Source: Streptomyces sp. A2-16 (lineage in GTDB: Bacteria; Actinomycetota; Actinomycetes; Streptomycetales; Streptomycetaceae). From it: DNA of 64,000 nt. The stretch spans positions 8,742,001 through 8,806,000 of the forward strand of contig NZ_CP063808.1 in the NCBI RefSeq assembly GCF_018128905.1, given 5' to 3'. Under the pieces are notes generated by a model. The model saw only the letters and a list, made by a program, of their open reading frames with translations, ran no database searches and was not told where the DNA came from. The translations under genes and the position numbers were made by a program. This document shows, in pieces, positions 33,789-42,628 of this stretch. Numbering within the stretch: the stretch's first letter is position 1; the number at the start of each line of letters is the position of its first letter.

Positions 33789-34892
33789 TTACTTCTCCTG
33801 CTGCTTGCGCCAGCGAATCCCGGCCTCGATGAAGCCGTCGATCTCGCCGTTGAACACGGCCTCGGGGTTGCCGACCTCGAACTCGGTGCGCAGGTCCTTG
33901 ACCATCTGGTACGGGTGCAGGACGTAGGAACGCATCTGGTTGCCCCAGGAGCTGCCGCCGTCCTTGAGGGCGTCCATCTTGGCCCGCTCCTCCTGGCGCT
34001 GCCGCTCCAGCAGCTTCGCCTGGAGGACGTTCATCGCGGTCGCCTTGTTCTGGATCTGCGACCGCTCGTTCTGGCAGGAGACGACGATGCCGGTGGGGAG
34101 GTGGGTCAACCGCACCGCGGAGTCGGTGGTGTTGACGCCCTGACCACCCGGCCCGGACGACCGGTACACGTCCACGCGCAGTTCGGACTCGTCGATCTCG
34201 ATGTGGTCGGTCTGCTCGACCACGGGCAGGATCTCGACGCCCGCGAAGGACGTCTGGCGACGGCCCTGGTTGTCGAACGGCGAGATCCGGACGAGCCGGT
34301 GGGTGCCCTGCTCCACGGAGAGCGTGCCGTAGGCGTACGGCGCCTGCACGGCGAAGGTGGTCGACTTGATGCCGGCCTCCTCGGCGTACGACGTCTCGTA
34401 GACCTCGGTCTTGTAACCCTTCTGCTCCGCCCAGCGCAGGTACATCCGCTGCAGCTTCTCGGCGAAGTCGGCCGCGTCGACACCGCCGGCCTCGGCGCGG
34501 ATGTTGACGAGCGCCTCACGGGAGTCGTACTCGCCGGAGAGGAGGGTGCGCACCTCCATCTCGTCGAGCGCCTTCTTGACGGCGGTGAGCTCGGACTCGG
34601 CCTCGGCACGGGTGTCCGGGTCGTCCTCCTCCTCGGCCATCTCGAACAGCACGGAGAGGTCGTCGATGCGGCCGCGCAGCGCGTCCGCCTTCCTGACCTC
34701 CGCCTGGAGGTGGGACAGCTTGCTGGTGATCTTCTGCGCCTCGTCCGGGTTGTCCCACAGGGACGGCGCGGCCGCCTGCTCCTCGAGCACGGCGATGTCT
34801 GCCCTCAGCTTGTCGAGGTCCAGAACGGCCTCGATCGACTCCATGGTCGAGGAGAGGGACTTGAGCTCTTCGGATACATCGACGACTGCCAC
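33789..34892 (-). CDS. prfB: Peptide chain release factor 2
   Basis: A 367-residue RF2 that recognises UGA and UAA and triggers peptide release. The GGQ catalytic motif is at 249-251 (SSGPGGQGVNTTDSAVR). The stop-codon reading tripeptide SPF is in VRISPFDNQGRRQTSF. The N-terminal helical domain is intact. The frame is continuous from ATG 34892, without the in-frame UGA programmed frameshift of E. coli prfB, so the usual autoregulation is absent. The gene lies 78 bases downstream of a Ser/Thr kinase gene on the same strand. Confidence 0.95.
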   Translation of the reverse strand: MAVVDVSEELKSLSSTMESIEAVLDLDKLRADIAVLEEQAAAPSLWDNPDEAQKITSKLSHLQAEVRKADALRGRIDDLSVLFEMAEEEDDPDTRAEAESELTAVKKALDEMEVRTLLSGEYDSREALVNIRAEAGGVDAADFAEKLQRMYLRWAEQKGYKTEVYETSYAEEAGIKSTTFAVQAPYAYGTLSVEQGTHRLVRISPFDNQGRRQTSFAGVEILPVVEQTDHIEIDESELRVDVYRSSGPGGQGVNTTDSAVRLTHLPTGIVVSCQNERSQIQNKATAMNVLQAKLLERQRQEERAKMDALKDGGSSWGNQMRSYVLHPYQMVKDLRTEFEVGNPEAVFNGEIDGFIEAGIRWRKQQEK

Positions 34893-34970
34893 GCCCTCCA
34901 GCCTAACGGCTGTGGCAACCGACCTCGCCCGTCCACCGTCGTCACCGGGGGCCGCCGCCCCCGGTGCCGC

Positions 34971-36227
34971 TCACGGCGAAGCGGGCGCCGAGTTGCCGCT
35001 GTCCTGCGGAGAGGCCCCCGCGTCGTCCCCCGACGTGGCCGCCCACACCCCGATCCCCGCGGCGACCGCCAGCAGCAGCGCCGCGGCCCCGACAGCCAGC
35101 CGGCGCCGCCGCGTGGCCACCCGGTGCCGGGCCGAACCCGGACGCGGCGCACCCGCGGCCCGGGGCGCCCGGGCGGTCCCCCGCGCACCCCCGGCCAGTT
35201 CGTCGGGCGCCGGCACCCGCATCGACGTGTGCGTGTCCCGGTTGGAGTCGGCCGGCTTCGCGCCCGGCACCAGCGGCACGGCTCCGCGCCGCACCGGCCG
35301 CCCGGAGGGGACCGGCTGCCCGTCGGAGGCGGCTGTCGGCGCCTCGCCCTCCGGTTCCTCCTCCGACTCCGCGTCCGGCTCGTCCACGTCCAGCGGGGGC
35401 ATCCCGGCCAGCAGCGGCAGCAGTTCCCGCAGCCGCGTTCCCAGCTCGGACGCCCGCAGCCGCGAGGCGGGGGCCTTCGCCAGGCACTGCACGATCAGCT
35501 GCCACAGTTCGTCGGGGATGCCGGGCAACGGCACGACCGTCTCCGTGACGTGCCGCCGCAGCACCGCCCCGGGGTGCCCGCCACCGAACGGCGTGAACCC
35601 GGCCAGCAGCTCGTACAGGACGGTCGCGAGGGCGTAGATGTCCACGGAGGCCCGCGGCGGCAGTCCCTCGACGATCTCCGGCGCCAGGTAGTCCGGCGTC
35701 CCGATGATCTTCGTGGCCCGGGTCCGGCGCGGCGAGTCGATGAGCTTGGCCACGCCGAAGTCGGTCAGCAGGGCCGGGTGCGCGCCGCCGGGGCCGAGCG
35801 GTCCCTGCATGTCCAGCAGGATGTTCTCGGGCTTCACGTCCCGGTGCACGACCCCCGCCGCGTGGGCCGCGGCCAGGCCGTCCGCGACATCCGCCACGAT
35901 CGCGACCGCCGCCTCGGGGGCGAGCCGTTTCTCTCGGTCGAGCCGGGTGCGCAGATCCGTGCCGCGGACCAGGTCCATGACGAGCGCGAGGTCGTTGCCG
36001 TCGACCACGAGGTCCCGTACGGAGACCACATGGGGGTGCTCGAGCCCGAGCAGCGCCGTGCGCTCCTGGACGAAGCGGCCGACGAGTTCCTGGTCGGACG
36101 CGAGATCCTCGCGCAGCAGCTTGACGGCGACGGGCCCCTCGGGTCCCTCGCCCAGCCACACCGTGCCGGCGCTGCCCCGCCCCAGGATCTGGTTGGCGGT
36201 GTACCGGCTGCCGATCTTCCGTGCCAA
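34971..36227 (-). CDS. pkaB: Membrane Ser/Thr protein kinase (PkaB-like)
   Basis: A 418-residue eukaryotic-type kinase. The catalytic domain (about 8-265) is complete: Gly loop GRGSAGTVW, Lys in VAVKLL, HRDVKPEN, DFGVAK and APE. A Pro/Glu-rich juxtamembrane segment follows. One span lies near 375-395 (LAVGAAALLLAVAAGIGVWA), leaving only about 25 residues outside, with no PASTA or other sensor domain. It is 105 bases downstream of a second kinase gene. The tandem pair upstream of prfB matches my memory of pkaA-pkaB in S. coelicolor, so the symbol is by synteny. The ligand and substrates are unknown. Confidence 0.85.
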   Translation of the reverse strand: MARKIGSRYTANQILGRGSAGTVWLGEGPEGPVAVKLLREDLASDQELVGRFVQERTALLGLEHPHVVSVRDLVVDGNDLALVMDLVRGTDLRTRLDREKRLAPEAAVAIVADVADGLAAAHAAGVVHRDVKPENILLDMQGPLGPGGAHPALLTDFGVAKLIDSPRRTRATKIIGTPDYLAPEIVEGLPPRASVDIYALATVLYELLAGFTPFGGGHPGAVLRRHVTETVVPLPGIPDELWQLIVQCLAKAPASRLRASELGTRLRELLPLLAGMPPLDVDEPDAESEEEPEGEAPTAASDGQPVPSGRPVRRGAVPLVPGAKPADSNRDTHTSMRVPAPDELAGGARGTARAPRAAGAPRPGSARHRVATRRRRLAVGAAALLLAVAAGIGVWAATSGDDAGASPQDSGNSAPASP

Positions 36228-36332
36228 GACTGCTCCTACAGACGCGTGTTGTCGCTAAAGCTACGCGCCGGAGGAGCCAACCTTCACCGCGGAGACGGAA
36301 ATCACCCGCCGGATGTCGACAAATCCCCAGAC

Positions 36333-38033
36333 TTACTGCTGACCTGAGGAGTTTCCGCCCAGATCCCCGATCCACTTGCTCACGGTGTCGACGATGTCCC
36401 CGAGCTGCTGCCAGTAGCTCTTGCCGGTGCCGATCCACTCCTGGAGCGGGCTCAGCTCCCAGATCAGCCAGCTCGCGACGAAGAGGATGACGAGCGTGAA
36501 CAGGCAGCCCTTGAGGCAGCCCAGACCCGGGATCCTCATCGGGTTGGCGCTGCGCTGGCGCGGCTGCCGGGGCTCGCGCGCGGGGCGCTCGGGCTGCGGC
36601 GGGGGCGCGTAGCGCTGCGGCTGTTGCGGGGCGTACTGCTGGGGCTGCTGCTGCGGCTGACGGCCGTAGCCGCCCTGCTGGGGCCGCTGCGGGGGCCGCT
36701 GCTGCCGCTGGGGCGGCTGCTGTTGCTGCGGCCTGGCGACCTGCCGCTGGGGGCGGCGGCGCAGCGGGTCCTCGTTGGGGTCGAGGTACTGGACCTGCGT
36801 CTGTTCGTTGCGGTCCCGGGCCGCGCGCAGCTGGTTCTGCCAGGGGTGCGGGTCCTCGGGTCCACCGGACTGGCCCTGCTGGCCCTGCTGCCCGTACTGG
36901 CCCGGCTGTCCGGGCGGCACCGGCGGCATGACGGCGGTCGGGTCGGCCGCACCGCCCCGGTTCGTCGGCAGTACGGCGGTGGGGTCGGCGGCGCCGACCT
37001 GGTGCCCGGGGTGGGTGTGCGGCAGGAAGCTGGTGGCGGCGTTCGGGTCGACGGCACCCGCGCCGTGCGGCAGCACCTGCGTCGGGTCGGCGGCGCCGGG
37101 CGTCTCCGGGACGGCCGCCGGGTCCGGGTCGGGCAGCAGCAGCGCGCCGACGTTCTCCGCGGCGGCGATCTGTGCCGAGTTCGCGTGCACGCCGATGCCC
37201 TCGGCGACGACACGCAGCCCGCGCGCGAGGTTCTCGGCGCTGGGACGGCGGTCCGGGTTCTTGCTCAGGCAGCGCTCTATGACCGTCCACAGCGGGTCGG
37301 GGACCGTGGAGGGACGGCGCGGTTCGGCGCTCAGGTGCTGGTGCAGGACTTCGAGGGCGGAGCCGCCGGCGAACGGCGGACGGCCGGTGACCAGCTCGTA
37401 CAGCAGGATCCCGGCGCCGTAGATGTCCACGGCGGAGGTCTGCGGGCGGCCCTCGGCGGACTCGGGCGCGACGTACGCGGGCGTGCCGACGAATTCCTGG
37501 GTCCGGGTCAGGCCCGGGGAGTCCGCGAGGCGCGCGATGCCGAAGTCGGTCAGCAGGGGGTGCATCTGGCCGCCGTACTGCCGCAGCAGCACGTTGGCCG
37601 GCTTGAGGTCGCGGTGGACCACGCCGTCGGCGTGGCTCGCGGCGAGGGCGTCGGCGATCTGGGCGGTGATCAGAGCGGCGCCGACCGGGCTGAAGGGGCC
37701 GTTCTCCCGCAGGTAGCGGTGCAGGTCGGGACCCTCGACCAGGTCCATGACCAGGGCGAGCAGATCGCCCTCGACGACCAGGTCACGCACCCGCACGATG
37801 TTCGGGTGGGTCAGCCTGAGCAGGACGGAGCGCTCGCGCAGGAACCGCATCACGATGTCCGGATCGCTCGCGAGCTCCTCCTTGAGGACCTTGATCGCGA
37901 CGGTCTCGCCCGGCTGCCCGGGTACGGCGGCCTCGGCGCCCGCGGTCTCCCGCTGGCGGGCTCGCCACACGGTCCCCGTGGCACCGCGTCCGAGCGGCTC
38001 CTCGAGGAAGTACTTGCTGCCTACCGGCCGCAC
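36333..38033 (-). CDS. pkaA: Membrane Ser/Thr protein kinase (PkaA-like)
   Basis: A 566-residue kinase. The domain at about 5-280 has GRGATGTVW, VAIKVL, HRDLKPAN, DFGIAR and a VAPE. Repeats of ADPTAVLP/MPP lie near 325-385, then a Gln/Pro-rich tract (about 415-490). One membrane span follows near 505-530 (CLKGCLFTLVILFVASWLIWEL) and a short outside tail. GTG at 38033 has AGGGAG 8 bases upstream; a GTG at 38072 would add 13 residues. It is divergent from an FHA-domain ATPase gene, a natural phosphothreonine reader for this kinase, which suggests a kinase-FHA circuit. Confidence 0.85.
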   Translation of the reverse strand: MRPVGSKYFLEEPLGRGATGTVWRARQRETAGAEAAVPGQPGETVAIKVLKEELASDPDIVMRFLRERSVLLRLTHPNIVRVRDLVVEGDLLALVMDLVEGPDLHRYLRENGPFSPVGAALITAQIADALAASHADGVVHRDLKPANVLLRQYGGQMHPLLTDFGIARLADSPGLTRTQEFVGTPAYVAPESAEGRPQTSAVDIYGAGILLYELVTGRPPFAGGSALEVLHQHLSAEPRRPSTVPDPLWTVIERCLSKNPDRRPSAENLARGLRVVAEGIGVHANSAQIAAAENVGALLLPDPDPAAVPETPGAADPTQVLPHGAGAVDPNAATSFLPHTHPGHQVGAADPTAVLPTNRGGAADPTAVMPPVPPGQPGQYGQQGQQGQSGGPEDPHPWQNQLRAARDRNEQTQVQYLDPNEDPLRRRPQRQVARPQQQQPPQRQQRPPQRPQQGGYGRQPQQQPQQYAPQQPQRYAPPPQPERPAREPRQPRQRSANPMRIPGLGCLKGCLFTLVILFVASWLIWELSPLQEWIGTGKSYWQQLGDIVDTVSKWIGDLGGNSSGQQ

Positions 38034-38084
38034 GTCATGCACTCCCTGCTGCTTGCTGTCGTTCCGACCCACTTCCGACCCACT

Positions 38085-38109
38085 GTAGTGCCGCTCCTCC
38101 TGGCACTAC
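38085..38109. promoter_or_regulatory. Inverted repeat in the kinase/FHA divergent region
   Basis: GTAGTGCC and GGCACTAC, a perfect 8-bp inverted repeat with a 9-base spacer, lie about 50 bases upstream of the kinase start. A candidate regulator site; no known binder is recognised. Confidence 0.4.
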
Positions 38110-38189
38110 GTAAGCGTTGCCAAGCACGTTCGAAGGAAAGACGCTCCGTCCGGGTCTCCCGGTTGCCGGACGGTTGACGTGACCGATCT

Positions 38190-38257
38190 CAAGTGATCGT
38201 CGGCGCTGCACTGGTCAGGCACTTTTGGGGGCAGAGCTGACCAATCAAGATCACTTG
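38190..38257. promoter_or_regulatory. Nested inverted repeats upstream of the FHA gene
   Basis: CAAGTGATC (38190-38198) is mirrored by GATCACTTG (38249-38257). Inside it, TGGTCAG (38212-38218) is mirrored by CTGACCA (38237-38243). The nested pair could be two regulator sites or a long RNA hairpin in the leader of the FHA gene. It sits in the 343-bp gap between divergent kinase and FHA genes, otherwise featureless. Confidence 0.45.
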
Positions 38258-38376
38258 CCCTCGGGCGGCGGGCGCGTTGTCAGTGGCAGGTGCGAGGATG
38301 CCTACCGTCAAGGCCGACGAACTTGGGCGCGTGCTTGTCCGCGAACTCGTCCGCGCAGAAGGGACCGCTGACGGCG

Positions 38377-41300
38377 ATGCAGATCCGGCTGACCGTCGTA
38401 GACCCGCTGGGCCCGCCCGACCGGGCCCGGGGCCGCGCCGCGAGCTGCGACGTGCTGGTCACGGCTCCCGTCGGCACCGCGCTGGCCGCGGTGGCGACCG
38501 CCCTCGCCTCCGTGGTCCCCACCGACGGGAGCACCTCCCGCGCGGGCGAGGCCGAGCGCGGGGGCGGCCCGGTCGTGCTGTACGCGGACGGGGAGCGGCT
38601 CGACGCCCAGCGCGCCACCCTGGGCGAGCCGCCGCTGATCGACGGCGCCGTGCTGTCCGTGGGCGCCCCGGCGGCCCCCGAGCCCCACCCCGAGCTCGAC
38701 GAGGCCCCCACCCAGCTCCATGTGGTCGCGGGGCCCGACGCGGGCGGCGTCCATCTGCTGCACGGCGGCCAGATCCACATCGGCCGCTCCGCCGACGCGG
38801 ACGTCCCCCTGGACGACCCCGACGTCTCCCGCCTGCACTGCGCGGTCACGGTCGGCGCCGACGGCCGCGTCTCGGTGGCCGACCTGGACTCCACGAACGG
38901 CACGACGCTGGACGGCGCCCGCGTGGGCACGCGCCCGGTCCGCTTCCCCCCGGGAGCGCTCCTGAGGATCGGTGAGTCGGTGCTCCGGCTGTCGCCGAGC
39001 GGAGGGCGACGGCTCGGGACGGAACCGGACGGCGAGGGCCATGTGCGCGTGACCCCCGGCGGGGACGGCCCCGCGCAGGGCGACGAGCGGGGCCCCGGAG
39101 GCGCGGACGCCGCGCGGACCGGCCGCGGCGGGCAGACGCAGAGCGGAGGCCGGGCACCCGCCCCGGCAACGGCGAGCGGGTCGGGCAGTGCCGGTCATGG
39201 CACGGGCGTGATCGGGGCGCGCGGGGGTTCGGAGCGTGCCGCCGGATCCGGCACGGCGGGGTTCCGCCCCGGCGCCGGTCAGGCTGCGGGCGGCGCGTCC
39301 GCCCCGGTCCCCGCACAGGCCGAGCGTTCGCCCCGAGCGCGGGGCAGGGTGTCGGCCGGCGCCTCGGACACGGGGTCGGCCGAGGGCTCGGCACGCGCGC
39401 GGGGCGGCCGTGACACAGGCGACGCCTCGCCCGGTGCACCCGCCGACCGGACCCATCACGCCTACGGCTCCGCGAGCTGGGGCGCGTCGGGCGGCGGCCC
39501 CGAGACCACCGGGGCGCAGGGCCACGGCCCCACCGAGCCGTCGTTGGTCGTACCGGGTCAGGGCGGCGCACCCCGGATCGAGCGCCGGGCCGACACCGGC
39601 GGCGTTCCCGGCGGGGACACCCACGGCGGCCGGTCCGGACCGGGCTCCTTCGAAGTGACCCGCACGACCGCCGTCCCCCCGCCCCCACCGGCCGACCAGG
39701 CCCCGCCCTCCGCGACCGCCGTCCCCGACGGCCCCTACGCCCCTGCGGCCGACGCCCCGGACGCCCCCGCCACCGACCGCCGCAAGGGCACCCCCCTGCG
39801 CGGCACCGACGTACCGCAGGGCGTGCGGCGGCGCGGCGGGCTGTCCGCGTGGGCCCGGCGACTGGCCGGCGGGCGGGGCGAGCAGGAGATGCCCGAGCGG
39901 GACGAGGCGTACGACGATGCGGCCGCGCCCGTCGCCCCGGTGCCGTCGGCCACCGCGGCCCAGGTGCCCGAGGTCTGGCCCGATCCGGCGGCCCTGCTGC
40001 TGACGGCTCTGGGTCCCGGCGCGCGTCTGTGGGAGCGCGGGCCCGGGCATCCGGAGGCCCTCACCGTGCGGCTCGGCACCGCCGACCGGGCGGCCCCCGA
40101 CGGCTCGGGGCTGCTGCCGGCCGTTCCGGTCACCGCGGATCTGCGCGAGGCCGGCGCACTGGGCCTGGCCGGTCCGCGCGCGCGGCTCGCCGGGCTGGCC
40201 CGCGCGGTGGTGGCCCAGCTCGCCGCCCTGCACGCGCCCGAGACCCTGGAGATCGTCCTGATCAGCACGGACCGCTCCCGGTCCGCGCAGGAGCGCACCG
40301 CCGAGTGGTCCTGGCTCGGCTGGCTCCCCCATGTCCGCCCCGGGCACGGCCAGGACTGCCGGCTGCTCCTCGCCCACGACCGCGAACAGGCGGCGGCCCG
40401 TACCGACGAGCTCCTGCGGCGCCTGGACGACCACCTGGCCGACGCGACGCTCGCCCCGGCCCGCGGGCCGATCCCGGCCGCCCGTTCCGGCGCCTCCCAG
40501 GACCGCCCCCGCACCACCGCCCGACGGCCCTCCTGGGCCCGGGACGACGCGGAGGACGAGACGGGCGGCGGCTTCCCGGGCCCCTACACCGTGGTCGTCG
40601 TCGACGGCGATCCCGGCGGCGCGGATCTGCGCAAGGCGGTGGCGCGGCTGGCGGCGGAGGGCCCCCGGGCCGGCATCCACATCGTGTGCCTGGCCGAGAC
40701 GGCCCCGGCCTCGCCCGCCTCTCCGGTGACCGAGACCTACGAAGCGGCGTGCGCGGCGGCCCCGACGTTCCGCGAATGCGGCGCGGTCGGCCTGCTCAGC
40801 GGCGACGTGGCGACGGCACTGCGGCTGATGCGGGTGGCCCGGGCGGGGGTCCCCGCGGAGACGGGCCCCGGTCCCGACGACACCGGTGCCGCCGCCCATC
40901 GCCCCGTGCCCGACGGCACCGGCACCTCCCGCGACCGCACGGAGCCCGGCCGCCCCGACTCCGACGCCTCCCGCCCCGGCACCGCCCCGTCCCCGGTCGG
41001 CGCACGCCACGCGGAGGCGCCCCGCAGCGGCGCAGGGGCCCGCACCACCGGCGCGGGCACGCGCGGCGACACCGACACCCTCCACCTCACCGCCGCCCCC
41101 GTCCCGGCCCCGGTCGGCCACGGCACGGTCGCCGCCGTGGACGCCGTCTCCGCCGCCTGGGCCGAGCGGTTCGCCCGGGCGCTGGCCCCCCTGCGGACGG
41201 ACGGGACCGCCGGCGCGGGCCACGCGCGCGTGTCCTCGCCGTTGCCCCAGTCGGCACGGCTGCTGGACGAGCTGGGTCTGGCCCGGGCCACCCCACCGTC

Positions 41301-42453
41301 GCTGATGACCCGCTGGGCGGACGCGGCCGACGACCCGGAGTCGCTCGGCGGCCGGGCGTGGGCCGTGCTGGGGGCCGGACCGCGCGGCCCGGTCTGCGCC
41401 GACCTCGTGGCCGAGGGCCCGCACCTGCTGATCGAGGGCCCCGCGGGCAGCGGCCGTACGGAACTGCTGCGGGCGGTCGTCGCCTCGCTGGCCGCGGCCG
41501 AGCGCCCCGACCGCCTCAGCGTCGTCCTGATGGACGGCCGGGACAGCGTCGGCGCCGGGGGTGCCGGGGGTGCCCCCTCCGGAGCGGGCGGCCACGGCGA
41601 GGGTCTGCACGTGTGCACGGACGTACCGCATGTGACCACCCATCTCACCGCCAACGACCCGGTCCGGATGCGGGAGTTCGCCCAGTCCCTGAGCGCCGAG
41701 CTGAAGCGGCGCGCGGAGCTGCTGGGCCGCTCCGACTTCGCGGAGTGGCACACCGGACGGGAGCTGTCCGGCCGTATGGTCGCCCAGCGCACGGCGTCCC
41801 CCCGGGGCACGGCCGGCACCGCGGGCGCCGGCACCGCGGGCGCCGGCGGCGACCCAGCCGCCGCCGACCTCGACTCACCGCCCAGCTCCACGATCCGCCT
41901 GCGCCCCGGGGCGGCCCGCCGCAGGACGGAGACGGCACCCCCGCTCCCCCGGCTCGTCGTGATCGTGGACGACCTCGACGCCCTGGTCTCCCCGCCGCTC
42001 GGCTCCCCCGGCCGGCCGGCCGCCGGCTCGGTCATACGCGCGCTGGAGGCGGTGTCCCGCGAGGGCGAGCGCCTGGGCGTCCACCTGGTGGCCGCGACCG
42101 GCCCGGGCGGCCGTACGGCGGAATGGGAGGCGGCCCGCCGGGCCACCCTCCGCGTCACCCTGGACGCCCAGGCCACCGGCCCGGACGAACCGGCGCCCGG
42201 CCGCGGCCGGCTGACCTGGTCCGACGGCCGGGTGACGGCCTTCCAGGCGGGCCGCGTCACGGGCCGTATCCCCCGTACGGCGACCCTGCGCCCGACGGTC
42301 GTTCCCCTGGAGTGGGAGCGCATGGGCGACCCCCCGACCCGCCGCCCGGTCCGCGAGCTGGGGAACGGCCCGACAGATCTTGCTCTGCTCGCCAGCGCAT
42401 TGGAACGGGCAGCGAGGGAAGTCGCAGCAGCAGAGGTGCCGTCACTGCTTTAG
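38377..42453 (+). CDS. FHA-domain protein with FtsK/EccC-like ATPase domain
   Basis: A 1358-residue cytoplasmic protein. Residues 1-90 are ubiquitin-like/EccD-like in style (MQIRLTVVDPLG). An FHA phosphothreonine-binding domain lies near 125-200: IHIGRS, SRLHC, DSTNGTTLDG. Residues about 210-520 are Gly/Ala/Pro-rich and disordered. Two FtsK/EccC-like parts follow, the last with a P-loop GPAGSGRTE and Walker B LVVIVDDLDAL. The P-loop Lys is Arg1027, so ATP hydrolysis may be weak or lost. ATG at 38377 follows AGAAGGGA; the frame further upstream is not conserved-looking. Divergent from the kinase pair. A role in a kinase-controlled secretion or DNA/protein-moving machine is an inference. Confidence 0.8.
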   Translation: MQIRLTVVDPLGPPDRARGRAASCDVLVTAPVGTALAAVATALASVVPTDGSTSRAGEAERGGGPVVLYADGERLDAQRATLGEPPLIDGAVLSVGAPAAPEPHPELDEAPTQLHVVAGPDAGGVHLLHGGQIHIGRSADADVPLDDPDVSRLHCAVTVGADGRVSVADLDSTNGTTLDGARVGTRPVRFPPGALLRIGESVLRLSPSGGRRLGTEPDGEGHVRVTPGGDGPAQGDERGPGGADAARTGRGGQTQSGGRAPAPATASGSGSAGHGTGVIGARGGSERAAGSGTAGFRPGAGQAAGGASAPVPAQAERSPRARGRVSAGASDTGSAEGSARARGGRDTGDASPGAPADRTHHAYGSASWGASGGGPETTGAQGHGPTEPSLVVPGQGGAPRIERRADTGGVPGGDTHGGRSGPGSFEVTRTTAVPPPPPADQAPPSATAVPDGPYAPAADAPDAPATDRRKGTPLRGTDVPQGVRRRGGLSAWARRLAGGRGEQEMPERDEAYDDAAAPVAPVPSATAAQVPEVWPDPAALLLTALGPGARLWERGPGHPEALTVRLGTADRAAPDGSGLLPAVPVTADLREAGALGLAGPRARLAGLARAVVAQLAALHAPETLEIVLISTDRSRSAQERTAEWSWLGWLPHVRPGHGQDCRLLLAHDREQAAARTDELLRRLDDHLADATLAPARGPIPAARSGASQDRPRTTARRPSWARDDAEDETGGGFPGPYTVVVVDGDPGGADLRKAVARLAAEGPRAGIHIVCLAETAPASPASPVTETYEAACAAAPTFRECGAVGLLSGDVATALRLMRVARAGVPAETGPGPDDTGAAAHRPVPDGTGTSRDRTEPGRPDSDASRPGTAPSPVGARHAEAPRSGAGARTTGAGTRGDTDTLHLTAAPVPAPVGHGTVAAVDAVSAAWAERFARALAPLRTDGTAGAGHARVSSPLPQSARLLDELGLARATPPSLMTRWADAADDPESLGGRAWAVLGAGPRGPVCADLVAEGPHLLIEGPAGSGRTELLRAVVASLAAAERPDRLSVVLMDGRDSVGAGGAGGAPSGAGGHGEGLHVCTDVPHVTTHLTANDPVRMREFAQSLSAELKRRAELLGRSDFAEWHTGRELSGRMVAQRTASPRGTAGTAGAGTAGAGGDPAAADLDSPPSSTIRLRPGAARRRTETAPPLPRLVVIVDDLDALVSPPLGSPGRPAAGSVIRALEAVSREGERLGVHLVAATGPGGRTAEWEAARRATLRVTLDAQATGPDEPAPGRGRLTWSDGRVTAFQAGRVTGRIPRTATLRPTVVPLEWERMGDPPTRRPVRELGNGPTDLALLASALERAAREVAAAEVPSLL

Positions 42454-42628
42454 CCCAATCAGGCTGCCCCTCTTTGTCGTGTGCCCGGACGCGCCCGTAC
42501 TGGTCACGAGGCCGCAACGATCTCCCGCTTGACAGCCGACGCGCCCTTGCCGACCCCGTTCTCCCGGCGTAGACCAGTTCGCACGGGACACCCTCAACGT
42601 TCGACGAGGAACGAGGAACGGGGACGTG

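Noticed and set aside
38308..41751. 1147-residue open frame opposite the FHA/ATPase gene
   Set aside because: Gly/Ala/Arg-rich shadow; the plus-strand frame carries clear FHA and P-loop motifs.
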